64,000 nucleotides of DNA. Origin: Flavobacterium terrigena. GTDB taxonomy: Bacteria; Bacteroidota; Bacteroidia; Flavobacteriales; Flavobacteriaceae. A model generated the notes under the pieces. That model had not been told where the DNA came from. It made no database searches and saw only the letters and a list, made by a program, of their open reading frames with translations. Made by a program: the position numbers and the translations under genes. How positions within the stretch are numbered: the first letter of the stretch is position 1; each line of letters begins with the position of its first letter. The DNA is taken from contig NZ_FNYA01000002.1 of NCBI RefSeq assembly GCF_900108955.1, positions 372,001 to 436,000 of the forward strand. Direction: 5' to 3'. Below are positions 7,082-17,694 of this stretch, piece after piece.

Positions 7082-8884
7082 TTATACTTGCGAATAATCA
7101 AACTGATATTCTCTTAAATGTGATGTCGGGAGCAAACCTGAAGGATTATGTCTATTAATATTTCTGCCAGTTTCAGATATTATATGAAGGTGTTTTCTAG
7201 CTCTCGAAGCCAATACATAAAGCATTTTTTTTGAATTTACTAAACCGTTAAGGTCTTGAAAATGTGGTACCCAACTTTGTATTAATCCAAATCCAATCAC
7301 AGTATCATATTCAGTTCCCTTTACTCCATGAATTGTAGAGATTTTAATTCCTTCCCTTTGCTTAAAAACCTTCTTGAAATTGGAGATAGTATTAACTGAA
7401 TCATTGCCTGCATCAATCAATTTTTTCATCCTTTTTGCTGAACTTTCAAAAAAAGAATCATAATGTTCTTGAAGTGAAGGATAATATGAAATTTTTAATT
7501 TTAAAAATTCCATTATTTTATTGAAAGCTTTTACCAAATACGTTACTCCCTCATTTTCTTGAATTTCAAGTGAGTTACAAAATTTTAGGAATTCCTTTTG
7601 TGTAATTTCATCTACGTTGACACCAGCCGCTGATAGGTCATGTAGAATTTCTTTTGCCCATCGTAGTCGGCGAATATACATATTTGGCGAAGGTTCGGTG
7701 AGCACAATTCTTGATAGTTTAAACCAAAAATTATCTATATCTCTTGCAAACGGAGCCATACCCGGTCCATCAAAACTATAGTCTGGCAATCTTACCATTA
7801 GTTTTCTTGTAAGGCTGGCTAACGGAATCCACTGTGGAGCAGCAATACATATTTCATTTGGCGAAATCCCTTTTTCTGTAATATTGTAAAGTATTAATCG
7901 GGTAATTTCATCTACAATAAGAGTGTGATTAACTACATCGTTAAAAGTAATAACACTAGCAAAATCTGATAATTTTCCTTTTGCTACTATTTTATTGGGA
8001 AAAGTTTTATAGTGATCAAAGTATGCTATAATTATCGCAGATGATCTATAATTATTTTCTAGATGGTACTCTGCGAAAGGTAGAGTTGTTAGCTGTTCCA
8101 TTTTGACTTTTGGCATTGAATATCCACCTAAAGTATCAAAAATGGATTGGTTTGGATCACCAACTATAAAAAGTTTGCTATGCCCTTTACCCGCCTTTAT
8201 AATAGAAAATATAATGTGGTACTGAATATCTTTAGTGTCCTGAAATTCATCTACTAATAGGAAAGGGAAAATATTTGATAAAATTTTACAAATTGCAGGC
8301 TGTTCCTTTAAAATTAGATAGGAATAGTAAAGTATTTGCTCATAATCAATCTGATGGTTTTGTTTTAATTTCGTTAAATACTTGCTTAAAACATTTCCTA
8401 TGGATCGGTGCTTTTCCGTTTCCAAACTCGCAATCTTATATTCTGTAGTTGTTGCTATAAATTGACAGTCATAGTAGGTAATTCTTGGATTTGTTTCAGC
8501 TTGACATAATTCTGTAATCAATTCTTCAGCATCGTGAGAATTCAAAATTTTAAACCCATTTTTTAATTCGTCTATATGAAGTGAATATGGTCTCAATATC
8601 CACTCAGTACAGAAAGCATGAATTGTACCTATCCATAAACGTGATGTATCAACACCTAATAGTTCTACTCGATCCTTAATTTCGTCTGCCGCAGCATTTG
8701 TGTATGTAATTGCTATTATATATTCTTTTTCAGATTTTAAACGAGATAATTCGTAGGCAATTTTATAAGTTAACGTACGAGTTTTACCGCTGCCTGGACA
8801 GGCAATAAGTAAGGTATTATTATCCTTTTCGTAAATAGCATTTTCTTGCTCTGTATTAAGCTCGTCTTTTTCCCAAATAAACAT
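7082..8884 (-). CDS. gajB: Gabija protein GajB: UvrD/Rep-like superfamily 1 helicase
   Basis: Second gene of a two-gene Gabija anti-phage module. All SF1 helicase motifs are present in order in the 600 residues: Q-like region and Walker A ACPGSGKTRT (28-37), motif Ia ITYTNAAADEIK (59-70), GTIHAFC (86-92), Walker B VDEFQDT (211-217), motif III VGDPNQSIF (241-249), motif IV LENNYRS (275-281), motif V STIHGVKGTEYDTV (516-529) and motif VI LYVLASRARKHL (555-566). Known for the family: GajB forms a complex with GajA and is thought to sense or process DNA and nucleotide state during infection. The start lies one base after the gajA stop. It is longer than the roughly 490 residues of the prototype. 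A cellular UvrD paralogue is less likely because of the strict pairing with gajA. Confidence 0.87.
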   Translation of the reverse strand: MFIWEKDELNTEQENAIYEKDNNTLLIACPGSGKTRTLTYKIAYELSRLKSEKEYIIAITYTNAAADEIKDRVELLGVDTSRLWIGTIHAFCTEWILRPYSLHIDELKNGFKILNSHDAEELITELCQAETNPRITYYDCQFIATTTEYKIASLETEKHRSIGNVLSKYLTKLKQNHQIDYEQILYYSYLILKEQPAICKILSNIFPFLLVDEFQDTKDIQYHIIFSIIKAGKGHSKLFIVGDPNQSIFDTLGGYSMPKVKMEQLTTLPFAEYHLENNYRSSAIIIAYFDHYKTFPNKIVAKGKLSDFASVITFNDVVNHTLIVDEITRLILYNITEKGISPNEICIAAPQWIPLASLTRKLMVRLPDYSFDGPGMAPFARDIDNFWFKLSRIVLTEPSPNMYIRRLRWAKEILHDLSAAGVNVDEITQKEFLKFCNSLEIQENEGVTYLVKAFNKIMEFLKLKISYYPSLQEHYDSFFESSAKRMKKLIDAGNDSVNTISNFKKVFKQREGIKISTIHGVKGTEYDTVIGFGLIQSWVPHFQDLNGLVNSKKMLYVLASRARKHLHIISETGRNINRHNPSGLLPTSHLREYQFDYSQV

Positions 8885-8885
8885 A

Positions 8886-11021
8886 TTACATATAGTCTAA
8901 GAAGTCCATAATCTGATCATCAGGAATGATAGCAGCTATGAGTACCATCATTCTATCTATTTCTATTTTTCCGTCAACATAATCACGTAGCTCTTTCCTC
9001 GTTTCAGCAAAATCTGCTACAGGAATTGATTCAGAATTTGCTTTTATACGGTATTCTACCACAGTTGCAATTAGTGATCTTGAAAATGATTGTTTGGCAA
9101 ATATTATGGCATCAAGAATATAATCAGGAATTATAGTTTGATCAGTGATATATCCACCGAGCATAATTGCAAACCATCCTTTGCCTTCATTATTAGCCAT
9201 TGTTAAAATTCTCTTGCCATACAATGCTATATCCTCAGAAGCTAAATCTGCACTGGCTTGAGTACGCTTTGCGGCTTGCGAATATATAATATTTACAAGA
9301 TTGTCAACTTCAGGTGAGTTACCTGCGGTTACAAAATCGACTTCGAACGTATTTTCAGCATAAAAAACTGAAATCCAATCATTCTCATCAACAAATTCAT
9401 CCAAGATTACTTTTCTATTTGCGCCAGATACTTGGGAGTTTTTAGCTTTAGTTTTAAATTGCTTTAGTTTATCTCCGTCTCCGTCTAAAATTGTAGTATC
9501 GATAAAAGCTTTATCTAAATCGGTTATGATACTGCATTTTCGTCTGATTCTCGAATCATGGAAAAGTTGAGCTACATTTGTAAATCCAGTACTTCCTATA
9601 TTTATAAGACTAATTCCCAGTTCATCCAAACTTAGGCCTAAAACTTTTTTTACTAATAGAGGAATAAGTATTTCTTCAGCATCACCTTCCACAAGTATTA
9701 CCCCTTTAGCGAAAAGTAAATTGCTTCTAACTGCATCAAGATAACGTTGTATTTGTGTGATTTTCTTTGTTGAAAGACCTGTAGAGGGTTGATAAACTTC
9801 CGCGAAATTTCTCTTTTTGGCTAAAATATTGATACTTGAAACGTCGCTAACCTCGGATATGTAGGTTGAATGAGTCGAATAAATTATTTGCGTATCACTA
9901 TAGTCGAGCTTATCAAATAAAGTTTTTTGAATGTGAGTGTGAATGTGAGCCTCCGGTTCTTCTATAATCAGAAAATTTGCAAATGTTCCTTTTGTCTTAC
10001 GATATCTATACTCCAATAATTTCAAAGTTAAAAAAATTAGGTTAGCGCCACCAAGACTTAATTCATGTATTCCACCTTCATAATCTTCTTCGGGTTCACC
10101 GACAAATAACTTTAATGATTGTAATAGCTTATCGGCTTCTTCCGACAGATTAGATTTAATGGATAATTTTGATGGTGAATAAGTTTCTCCTACGGCATCG
10201 CGGATAGTACTTTTTATATCATCCCTAATAATTTCAACATCTTTAAGAGTTTCTATACCATTATTTAGATCCTTAACCATTTTACTTATCGGCTCAAATT
10301 CACTTTCTTCAATATCCCCACTTTTACTTTTGAGCAGTGCTAGTAATGGATTTGTTCTATTATTGTGAAAATCACTTACAACATCACGTAGTGCTTGAAT
10401 GAATGTAAAAGATATTTCTTTTGCCACGGATAATTGATTAGGAACTCTTACGCCATATAAAGATGAATCAAATATTGAAGGAAACTTAACGTTATCAAAG
10501 TCGCCAACTAAGTTTTTATATACTTCAGGATCACTAAAGTCAACTGTACTTTTCCCGAAAAAAACTGTTTCATAATTTTCGCGAATATCAATACTGTCTA
10601 ATAAAGTTTGTAAACCACTTGCATCACCTTCGGCAAGTTCAGCAAGTCTAAGTCTAATGTCAGCTTTAGGACGAAAGTATAAATTATATGTTGCTTTACT
10701 ATCTTCTTCTCCTTCTTCCAAAACAGCTGTACCATGAGCAAATAGAGCTTGTATAGCTTCATCTTTCGAGATTTCTTCAAATTCAATAGAAATTATAATC
10801 CAATGTCCTTTCCATGATTGCAAACTTCTATTAAAATCGCCTTCATCAAGTTTATAAGCAGAAGAATAAATACTATCATCAAGTAATAATCTTATTGCTC
10901 TGAAAAGATTAGTTTTTCCTGAGCCATTTTCACCTATTATAGTATTAATACCTTTTTTAAAATAAAAATTAGATTTTGCGAAATTTCGATAATTAACGAG
11001 GGTTACTTTTGATATATGCAC
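8886..11021 (-). CDS. gajA: Gabija protein GajA: OLD-family ATPase/TOPRIM endonuclease
   Basis: 711-residue OLD-type protein. N-terminal ABC/SMC-like ATPase: Walker A GENGSGKT (30-37), signature LSLGGAN (321-327), Walker B LIIEEPEAH (351-359), H-loop YSTHSTY (His384). C-terminal TOPRIM domain: VEGDAEEIL (Glu445), ITDLD (Asp501, Asp503) and GKGWFA (Lys614), the last matching the conserved lysine of OLD nucleases. Known for the family: GajA is a DNA nuclease held inactive by nucleotides and released when phage replication drains them. Immediately followed by the helicase gene, the canonical Gabija order. It is longer than the roughly 580-residue prototype; about 95 residues after the TOPRIM lysine ('FAKQSFSRSL...' to the end) form a C-terminal helical extension. 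Confidence 0.88.
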   Translation of the reverse strand: MHISKVTLVNYRNFAKSNFYFKKGINTIIGENGSGKTNLFRAIRLLLDDSIYSSAYKLDEGDFNRSLQSWKGHWIIISIEFEEISKDEAIQALFAHGTAVLEEGEEDSKATYNLYFRPKADIRLRLAELAEGDASGLQTLLDSIDIRENYETVFFGKSTVDFSDPEVYKNLVGDFDNVKFPSIFDSSLYGVRVPNQLSVAKEISFTFIQALRDVVSDFHNNRTNPLLALLKSKSGDIEESEFEPISKMVKDLNNGIETLKDVEIIRDDIKSTIRDAVGETYSPSKLSIKSNLSEEADKLLQSLKLFVGEPEEDYEGGIHELSLGGANLIFLTLKLLEYRYRKTKGTFANFLIIEEPEAHIHTHIQKTLFDKLDYSDTQIIYSTHSTYISEVSDVSSINILAKKRNFAEVYQPSTGLSTKKITQIQRYLDAVRSNLLFAKGVILVEGDAEEILIPLLVKKVLGLSLDELGISLINIGSTGFTNVAQLFHDSRIRRKCSIITDLDKAFIDTTILDGDGDKLKQFKTKAKNSQVSGANRKVILDEFVDENDWISVFYAENTFEVDFVTAGNSPEVDNLVNIIYSQAAKRTQASADLASEDIALYGKRILTMANNEGKGWFAIMLGGYITDQTIIPDYILDAIIFAKQSFSRSLIATVVEYRIKANSESIPVADFAETRKELRDYVDGKIEIDRMMVLIAAIIPDDQIMDFLDYM

Positions 11022-11130
11022 GTCAGAAAATTTTTGTAAAAATCAAAAGTAACATTATTTGTTAAATAACATCAACATATTTGATATAAAGATTACAAGT
11101 AAACAATTTAATCAATGAAAAGCATAATAT

Positions 11131-11159
11131 AAAAAAGCCTCAATTGGAGGCTTTTTTTT
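11131..11159. terminator. Bidirectional terminator between integrase and gajA
   Basis: GCCTC / GAGGC stem with an AATTG loop, flanked by A-runs and T-runs on both sides, in the 281-base gap 11022-11302. It lies downstream of the minus-strand integrase and upstream of gajA, so gajA-gajB should use their own promoter within 11022-11130. No clear TAnnTTTG box was seen there. Confidence 0.75.
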
Positions 11160-11302
11160 GTATTTTTAAAGCAGGTTTAATTGACGGGTTCTTATCTTCT
11201 GTCGAGTGCATTCTAAAAAAGTGTCATTATTGTAATCTTTGTTATTCTTTCCATAAATAAAGTTGTTTTAAACGTACGATATTGTTTGATTTTTTCTTGA
11301 CA

Positions 11303-12595
11303 TCATTTTATCAAAACACTATAATCTTCTGGTAACTCCGCATCAATATCCCTTAAATACTTTTCTAAAGCAACCATTGTATCATGACCTGTAATTAGCA
11401 TTAGCTTACTTTTCGTTTCGAATGGAGATAATGTTTTTCGCATTTCACGATAAATCTTCGTAATAAAAGTATGTCGGAAAGAATAAATACCATATTCCTT
11501 TCCTAAAACAAAATAGGCTTTATCGCCATCTTTTACTTTTTTATTAAAAAAGTCTTTTAAAGCTTTAAATCTCTTTGTAAAGTAATCTCTTCTATTATCA
11601 TCAGTTGCTTCCCAATCTGAGGGTCCTCCTTTTGGTGTAAAAATAAAATCGGCTGGATTATAATTTGCTAAAAAAGACAATTCTTCCATTAAGATATTTG
11701 GAATGATTTTAACTTTTACTAATTTATTTTTAGCTTTAACATTTAATGTTTGTTCTTTGAAATTTATATCTTCAACTTTTAAACGACAAACTTCAATAGG
11801 ACGCAAGAAATTATAAGATACAAATTTGACAAACAACAATAAATTCGGATCATTATTTTTAAGATATTCATAAATGAATTCTAACTTCTCTTCAGAATAA
11901 CTTTTATTTCTTTTTGGAGGAGCTTTTAATAGTTTTAATTTAGAAACAAAATTTGAAGGAATAATATCATTATCTTCAAAAAGTTGAAACATAGTTCGAA
12001 TATCTGTTCTGGTATTATTTCTATTTCTCGGACTAGAAGTATCTAAGACTTGATTTAAATAATCTATTACTACCTTTTTATCAACTGAAGTTATAAACCT
12101 ATGAGTAAAACCTTTACTTTCTAAATAAACTTCAAAACGTTTAATTCTAGATTTAAATCTAATAAACGAATTATCATTCATCATATTCTTTTTTAAATCC
12201 AATCCAAAAGCAAATGCGTCTTTTACAGACATAATCTCTGATTTGACATCTTCTGAGTCGTAAGGATTATAACCATCCTTTAAAATCCTTGATAAATTTC
12301 TTTTGTAGGTTTCTAAAATCTCTAATCGTTCTTCTTTGGTTTTATAATGATTAACGCCACCTTTTATAAAAGATTGTTTTTCTAATAAATCTGTTTTAGG
12401 GTTACGATAAGAAAAATAAACAAACCATTGTTTCTTTAACGCTTTTTCTTTTTGATCATTAGAATATTTAGACCATTTTGACACATCAATGCCACCAGTA
12501 TAAATTTTAGGTTCGGTATATTTTCTTTTAGGCTTCAATTCAAAAACGTTTACTGTTTCGTTTACTGATGCCAAGATATGAAGAATTTTGGACAT
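11303..12595 (-). CDS. Tyrosine recombinase (integrase) adjacent to tRNA-fMet
   Basis: Catalyses site-specific integration and excision of the element. The catalytic domain is in the C-terminal half: Arg265 in 'FLRPIEVCRLKVEDI', Arg374 and following His375 in 'YSFRHTF', His404 in 'ITGHDTM' and the nucleophile Tyr413 in 'ALEKYLRDI'. The first histidine of the usual HxxR box is a tyrosine here (Tyr371). The N-terminal part holds an arm-type and a SAM-like core-binding domain. At 430 residues it is typical for Bacteroidota ICE and island integrases. The ATG follows directly on the T-run of the tRNA terminator, so there is no room for a normal promoter or ribosome-binding leader immediately upstream. 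Confidence 0.9.
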   Translation of the reverse strand: MSKILHILASVNETVNVFELKPKRKYTEPKIYTGGIDVSKWSKYSNDQKEKALKKQWFVYFSYRNPKTDLLEKQSFIKGGVNHYKTKEERLEILETYKRNLSRILKDGYNPYDSEDVKSEIMSVKDAFAFGLDLKKNMMNDNSFIRFKSRIKRFEVYLESKGFTHRFITSVDKKVVIDYLNQVLDTSSPRNRNNTRTDIRTMFQLFEDNDIIPSNFVSKLKLLKAPPKRNKSYSEEKLEFIYEYLKNNDPNLLLFVKFVSYNFLRPIEVCRLKVEDINFKEQTLNVKAKNKLVKVKIIPNILMEELSFLANYNPADFIFTPKGGPSDWEATDDNRRDYFTKRFKALKDFFNKKVKDGDKAYFVLGKEYGIYSFRHTFITKIYREMRKTLSPFETKSKLMLITGHDTMVALEKYLRDIDAELPEDYSVLIK

Positions 12596-12634
12596 AAAAA
12601 AAAGGCTTTGAAAGTATTCAAAACCTTTTGTTTT
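12596..12634 (-). terminator. Terminator of tRNA-fMet, abutting the integrase start codon
   Basis: On the minus strand a hairpin (AAAAGG-TTTGAA paired with TTCAAA-CCTTTT, 12601-12630) is followed by nine T residues that end exactly at the integrase ATG (12593-12595). It lies about 30 bases after the tRNA 3' end and should stop the tRNA transcript. Confidence 0.7.
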
Positions 12635-12661
12635 CTAGCTTTACAAGCTTTTCTAATTTAG

Positions 12662-12734
12662 TAGCGGGAACAGGACTCGAACCTGTGACCTTCGGGTTAT
12701 GAGCCCGACGAGCTGCCTACTGCTCTATCCCGCG
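12662..12734 (-). tRNA. Initiator tRNA-fMet (anticodon CAT)
   Basis: A full cloverleaf of 73 bases can be folded, with CAT in the anticodon loop (CTCATAA). Two features mark it as the initiator rather than elongator Met: the anticodon stem ends in three consecutive G-C pairs (GGG/CCC), and position 1 (C) does not pair with position 72 (T). CCA is not encoded. The 3' end faces the integrase gene 67 bases away, which makes the 3' half of this tRNA the likely attachment site of the mobile element. Confidence 0.95.
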
Positions 12735-12801
12735 ATATATGGTAAAATCAATTTTTCAATTTTTCAGAACTAATAAAGAAAACTCCTTCTTAATTCGAGT
12801 G

Positions 12802-12831
12802 CAAATATACAACCTATTTTGATTCTGACAA
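12802..12831 (-). promoter_or_regulatory. Promoter of tRNA-fMet
   Basis: On the minus strand TTG (12829-12831) is separated by 19 bases from TATATTTG (12802-12809), matching the Bacteroidota consensus TTG-N(19-21)-TAnnTTTG. It lies about 70 bases upstream of the tRNA 5' end. Confidence 0.7.
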
Positions 12832-12995
12832 GTAAAACATGAAAAAATATTTAATTATTTTGTATTCGTATTATCTTCAACAATTTACAAATCTACAAAC
12901 AAGAGATTATCTTACAAATAAAATAGCACAAGTATGATTCTAAATTTGAATTAATCAAATTTTAAGTCTTACTTTTATATCATAAAATTTTAAAA

Positions 12996-13745
12996 ATGCA
13001 TTTCAAATATAAAATTATTTTCGGATTGACTTTTATGCTATCAACAGTATTTGCACAAAAAACAATTCATGGTCAAGCAGTTTGGGTGGCTTATACAGGA
13101 CAATATAAATTAACAGAGAAGTTCGGCGCGCATTTAGAAGTACAATGGCGTGGCGACGCTAATTTTGAGCAAAACAGACAAAACTTATTCCGAATTGGCG
13201 GGATGTATTATTTAAACAACCAAACTACACTAAGTGCTGGCTACGGATTGATCAAAACCTACAAATCTTCTTTAAATGAATTTTTTACAGAAAACCGAGC
13301 TTGGGAACAAATTCAATACAATCACAATTGGAATGAAAACAAAAATACAATGACACATCGTTTTCGTTTAGAACAGCGTTTTGTAGATAATATTGTTTTA
13401 AATAGTGATGATATAGTGATAATTGAAGCAACCAATTATCAAAACCGATTGAGATATTTGAACCGAAATTTACTTCATTTATTCAATTTTAATGATGATA
13501 GAAATAAAGCGTATGCGATTTTACAAGACGAGCTATTTTTTAATTTAGGAGACAATAAAGTGAATGCGAATTTCTTCGATCAAAATAGATTTTTCCTTGG
13601 TTTCGGAATTAATTATGAAAACACCATTCGATTAGAGATTGGTTATTTAAACCATTTAGTAACTCCAAGAACAGGAAATGACATTATGAATCATAATGTT
13701 TCTATGAGTATTACACATAATTTAAATTATACGAATAAAAAGTAA
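12996..13745 (+). CDS. DUF2490 domain outer-membrane beta-barrel protein
   Basis: 249 residues beginning with a signal peptide that ends '...STVFAQ'. The mature part has the alternating polar/aromatic pattern of an outer-membrane barrel and DUF2490 landmarks: 'EVQWRGDANF', 'RIGGMYYLNNQTTLSAGYG', 'ENRAWEQIQYNHNW', 'HRFRLEQRFVDN' and 'NRLRYLNRN'. The biochemical role of DUF2490 is not known. It is monocistronic, is the first chromosomal gene after the tRNA, and is closed by a terminator shared with groEL on the other strand. Confidence 0.85.
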   Translation: MHFKYKIIFGLTFMLSTVFAQKTIHGQAVWVAYTGQYKLTEKFGAHLEVQWRGDANFEQNRQNLFRIGGMYYLNNQTTLSAGYGLIKTYKSSLNEFFTENRAWEQIQYNHNWNENKNTMTHRFRLEQRFVDNIVLNSDDIVIIEATNYQNRLRYLNRNLLHLFNFNDDRNKAYAILQDELFFNLGDNKVNANFFDQNRFFLGFGINYENTIRLEIGYLNHLVTPRTGNDIMNHNVSMSITHNLNYTNKK

Positions 13746-13763
13746 TTGAAGTTATAAAAAACA

Positions 13764-13798
13764 AAAATCCGTCAAGAAACATTTTCAAGACGGATTTT
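13764..13798. terminator. Bidirectional terminator between the DUF2490 gene and groEL
   Basis: Arms AAAATCCGTC (13764-13773) and GACGGATTTT (13789-13798) form a stem between converging genes. Confidence 0.75.
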
Positions 13799-13812
13799 AT
13801 ATTTATTTGCTT

Positions 13813-13835
13813 TTGCCTTCGAGAGCCTCAGGCAA
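13813..13835. repeat. Intergenic 23-base repeat (copy 1)
   Basis: A partly palindromic 23-base sequence (TTGCCT...AGGCAA) that recurs, inverted and exactly, at 33223-33245. This copy lies 5 bases beyond the groEL stop codon. See the larger structured element at 33188-33298. Confidence 0.7.
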
Positions 13836-13840
13836 CGCGA

Positions 13841-15487
<1,647 letters not shown>

Positions 15488-15524
15488 TTAAACTTTATAC
15501 TTAATTCTTTTTTCTACTTACAGA

Positions 15525-15800
15525 TTAAAGAATCGCATAAATTTCGTCTTCGCGCATAATTAGGTAATCTTTACCTTCGTATTTTAATTCGGTTCCTGCA
15601 TATTTACCATATAAAACAGTATCGCCAACTTTTACAGTCATTGTATAATCAGCTTTGCCAGACCCAACGGCAACAACAGTTCCTTTTTGAGGTTTTTCTT
15701 TAGCTGTATCTGGAATAATAATTCCTGATGCAGTAGTTGTTTCTGCAGCAGAAGGTTCAATGACAACTCTGTCTGCAATAGGTTTAATATTTAATGCCAT
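15525..15800 (-). CDS. groS: Co-chaperonin GroES
   Basis: 91 residues, standard length. '[16 protein letters not shown]', the mobile loop '[19 protein letters not shown]', '[15 protein letters not shown]' and the C-terminal '[13 protein letters not shown]' are typical. It caps the GroEL chamber. It is first in the groES-groEL operon; about 85 bases separate it from the secG terminator, so the promoter must lie in 15801-15886. No CIRCE-type inverted repeat was seen there. Confidence 0.98.
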   Translation of the reverse strand: MALNIKPIADRVVIEPSAAETTTASGIIIPDTAKEKPQKGTVVAVGSGKADYTMTVKVGDTVLYGKYAGTELKYEGKDYLIMREDEIYAIL

Positions 15801-15886
15801 AATTATTATGAATTATTAGTTTATTTTTCGCTTTTGTTGCTGTCAGAAATTATGCCAAACGCCATTTTTGACAAATTTACTTAAAT

Positions 15887-15917
15887 AAAAATGCCAGCAC
15901 TGACAGGCTGGCATTTT
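15887..15917 (-). terminator. Terminator downstream of secG
   Basis: Arms AAAATGCCAGC and GCTGGCATTTT form an 11-base stem 20 bases after the secG stop, closing the miaB-to-secG gene run. Confidence 0.75.
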
Positions 15918-15937
15918 ATGATATAAATAGCAAAATA

Positions 15938-16276
15938 TTATTTTGCAGAATCTACTGGTTTTGCAGCAGGAGTTTTTGCTGGTGCTGGAACAGCTGATTT
16001 CTCAGTTGCAGGAGTAGCATTCTCATCTACTAATTTAGAACCACCTGTACTTCCGTTGAAACTTAAACTAGATAATAAGATTAACAAGATTAATGAACCT
16101 CCTAAAACCCAAGTTGTTTTTTCTAAAAAGTCGGTTGTGTTTTTCACACCTCCCATTTGACCACCACCACCAAAAGATGAAGATAAACCTCCACTCTTAG
16201 GATTCTGAACCATAATAGTTAAGATTAATAAGAAACATACGATGATGATTAATGCTAAAAAAATTGTAAATGACAT
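15938..16276 (-). CDS. secG: Preprotein translocase subunit SecG
   Basis: 112 residues with two membrane helices (about 3-21 and 53-70) separated by the signature 'MVQNPKSGGLSSSFGGGGQMGGV', which reads as the SecG glycine-rich loop followed by 'TTDFLEKTTW'. The tail is rich in Ala, Pro and Lys, as usual in Flavobacteriaceae. It assists protein passage through SecYE in the inner membrane. The start is 10 bases after the upstream TPR gene, so they are co-transcribed. Confidence 0.92.
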   Translation of the reverse strand: MSFTIFLALIIIVCFLLILTIMVQNPKSGGLSSSFGGGGQMGGVKNTTDFLEKTTWVLGGSLILLILLSSLSFNGSTGGSKLVDENATPATEKSAVPAPAKTPAAKPVDSAK

Positions 16277-16286
16277 AACTTCTGTA

Positions 16287-17123
16287 TTAATTATTTTGTT
16301 GTAAAATTTTTATATTTTTTATTCGGTCTGCAAAGAAACTACTTTTTTCTGGATATTTCAAAATTAAAATATCATAAGCTTGTATGGCTTTGGTATATTT
16401 TTTTTGTTCAAGATAAATCTGAGCCAAAGTTTCCGTCATAATCGACGAAGGCATTTCGTTGCTTTTGGCAATATTTGCTGGTATTGACGTACTATCTTTA
16501 GCTTGAGGTATTTTCGGATTTAATTCAATAAATTTTTCAATTAAATCGAATTTTTTTTCTAACTCTGACGATACTTCAGGCTTCTTTTCTTCTTCATCAC
16601 GGACAATTGGTGAAATTTTAGACAATTGTAACCATTCTGAAAAGGAATGTGTTTCATTTTTTTCGAATTGTAATGGCTTTCCAATTTGTAATTCAGCTTC
16701 CACCATTTCATTTTGAGATTTTGGTTCTGTACTTGGAACAAATTCTGAACGAATTGTTTTTCCAACAGTAGAAATTGAATTTAAATCGACATCCAAGCCT
16801 TCTACCTGAACCAATTCAAAATCGGCAACAATTATATTCTGAATTTCAGCTTGGTATTTATCATACACTTCTTGTTGAAAAATTTTAAAATCGTCGGAAG
16901 TAATGAAATCGAACAACACACCTCTATCTGTTGTATGCGCAGCCGTTTTCTTTAATTCGTAATTGTATCTAAAACTTTCCTGATTATACAATCCTTTTAA
17001 GTACAAAGCGCGAGCACTTTGATAAAAAGGAAATTCTTGCACAATAGTCTCTAACACTAACGTTTGTTTGTCGTTAATAGCTTTAGAATTATTGAGTAAA
17101 TTGATATAATCGTTTGTATTCAT
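16287..17123 (-). CDS. Tetratricopeptide-repeat protein
   Basis: 278 residues, no signal peptide. The C-terminus contains a recognisable TPR unit ('ETLAQIYLEQKKYTKAIQAY' then 'ILILKYPEKSSFFADRI'). The middle is charged and low-complexity. It is consistently placed between lptE and secG in this kind of gene order, so a role near the cell envelope or secretion is possible, but the protein itself gives no further clue. The start follows the lptE stop by 59 bases. Confidence 0.75.
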   Translation of the reverse strand: MNTNDYINLLNNSKAINDKQTLVLETIVQEFPFYQSARALYLKGLYNQESFRYNYELKKTAAHTTDRGVLFDFITSDDFKIFQQEVYDKYQAEIQNIIVADFELVQVEGLDVDLNSISTVGKTIRSEFVPSTEPKSQNEMVEAELQIGKPLQFEKNETHSFSEWLQLSKISPIVRDEEEKKPEVSSELEKKFDLIEKFIELNPKIPQAKDSTSIPANIAKSNEMPSSIMTETLAQIYLEQKKYTKAIQAYDILILKYPEKSSFFADRIKNIKILQQNN

Positions 17124-17182
17124 TTTTTATTTAGTGATTGGTGAATAGTAATTTGCAAATAGTTTCTTTACTAATTACTAGT

Positions 17183-17689
17183 CTACCATTTTGCTAAAGA
17201 TTCATTAAAAATATCTTGAGTAATACGTTCGTAAATCACATCTAATGCAGCACTTAAAACGGAAGATGGCAACTGATTAGCCGGGTAATCGTAATAAAAT
17301 GAGAAACGTCTTTCAAAATTATCATCTTCCGTATTTTTACTGGAATATCTTACATTAATAGTAATTGTCATTCTATTTTGCGAAGATTCTTGAGCCGCAT
17401 TGGCCGACATTGGCGTGATACGATATTCAACAATTTCACCTTCGTATAACAAATCGCCACCAGATGTCACCAAATCTAAATTTGTTTGATTTAATATGGT
17501 GTTTTGTAATTTTTGTGTAAAAGTTCTTTCAATTCCAACTTCCACAATTTCGGCATTATTTGTAAAATAATTTACCTGAAAGGTTTTGGCGTTAATTTTA
17601 CCAGTTCCTGTAAAGTTATATTTCACATTACAACTTACAAGCGTAAACAAGGCTAAAATTGCAATAATTTTTATGTTTAATTTCTTCAT
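17183..17689 (-). CDS. lptE: LptE family LPS-assembly lipoprotein
   Basis: 168 residues. The lipoprotein signal ends 'LALFTLVSC' with the acylated Cys at 20. Following residues 'NVKYNFTGTGKINAKTFQVNYF' and 'RTFTQKLQNTIL' match the LptE/RlpB family of Bacteroidota. The partner would be the outer-membrane barrel LptD, with which it inserts lipopolysaccharide. It sits five bases after the sigma-54-type regulator gene and upstream of the TPR gene in one operon. Confidence 0.85.
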   Translation of the reverse strand: MKKLNIKIIAILALFTLVSCNVKYNFTGTGKINAKTFQVNYFTNNAEIVEVGIERTFTQKLQNTILNQTNLDLVTSGGDLLYEGEIVEYRITPMSANAAQESSQNRMTITINVRYSSKNTEDDNFERRFSFYYDYPANQLPSSVLSAALDVIYERITQDIFNESLAKW

Positions 17690-17694
17690 TTATC

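Noticed and set aside
15801..15886. Possible sigma-54 promoter before groES (TTTGGCATAATTTCTGA)
   Set aside because: The -24 part is suggestive but the -12 GC is absent, so it does not meet the consensus.
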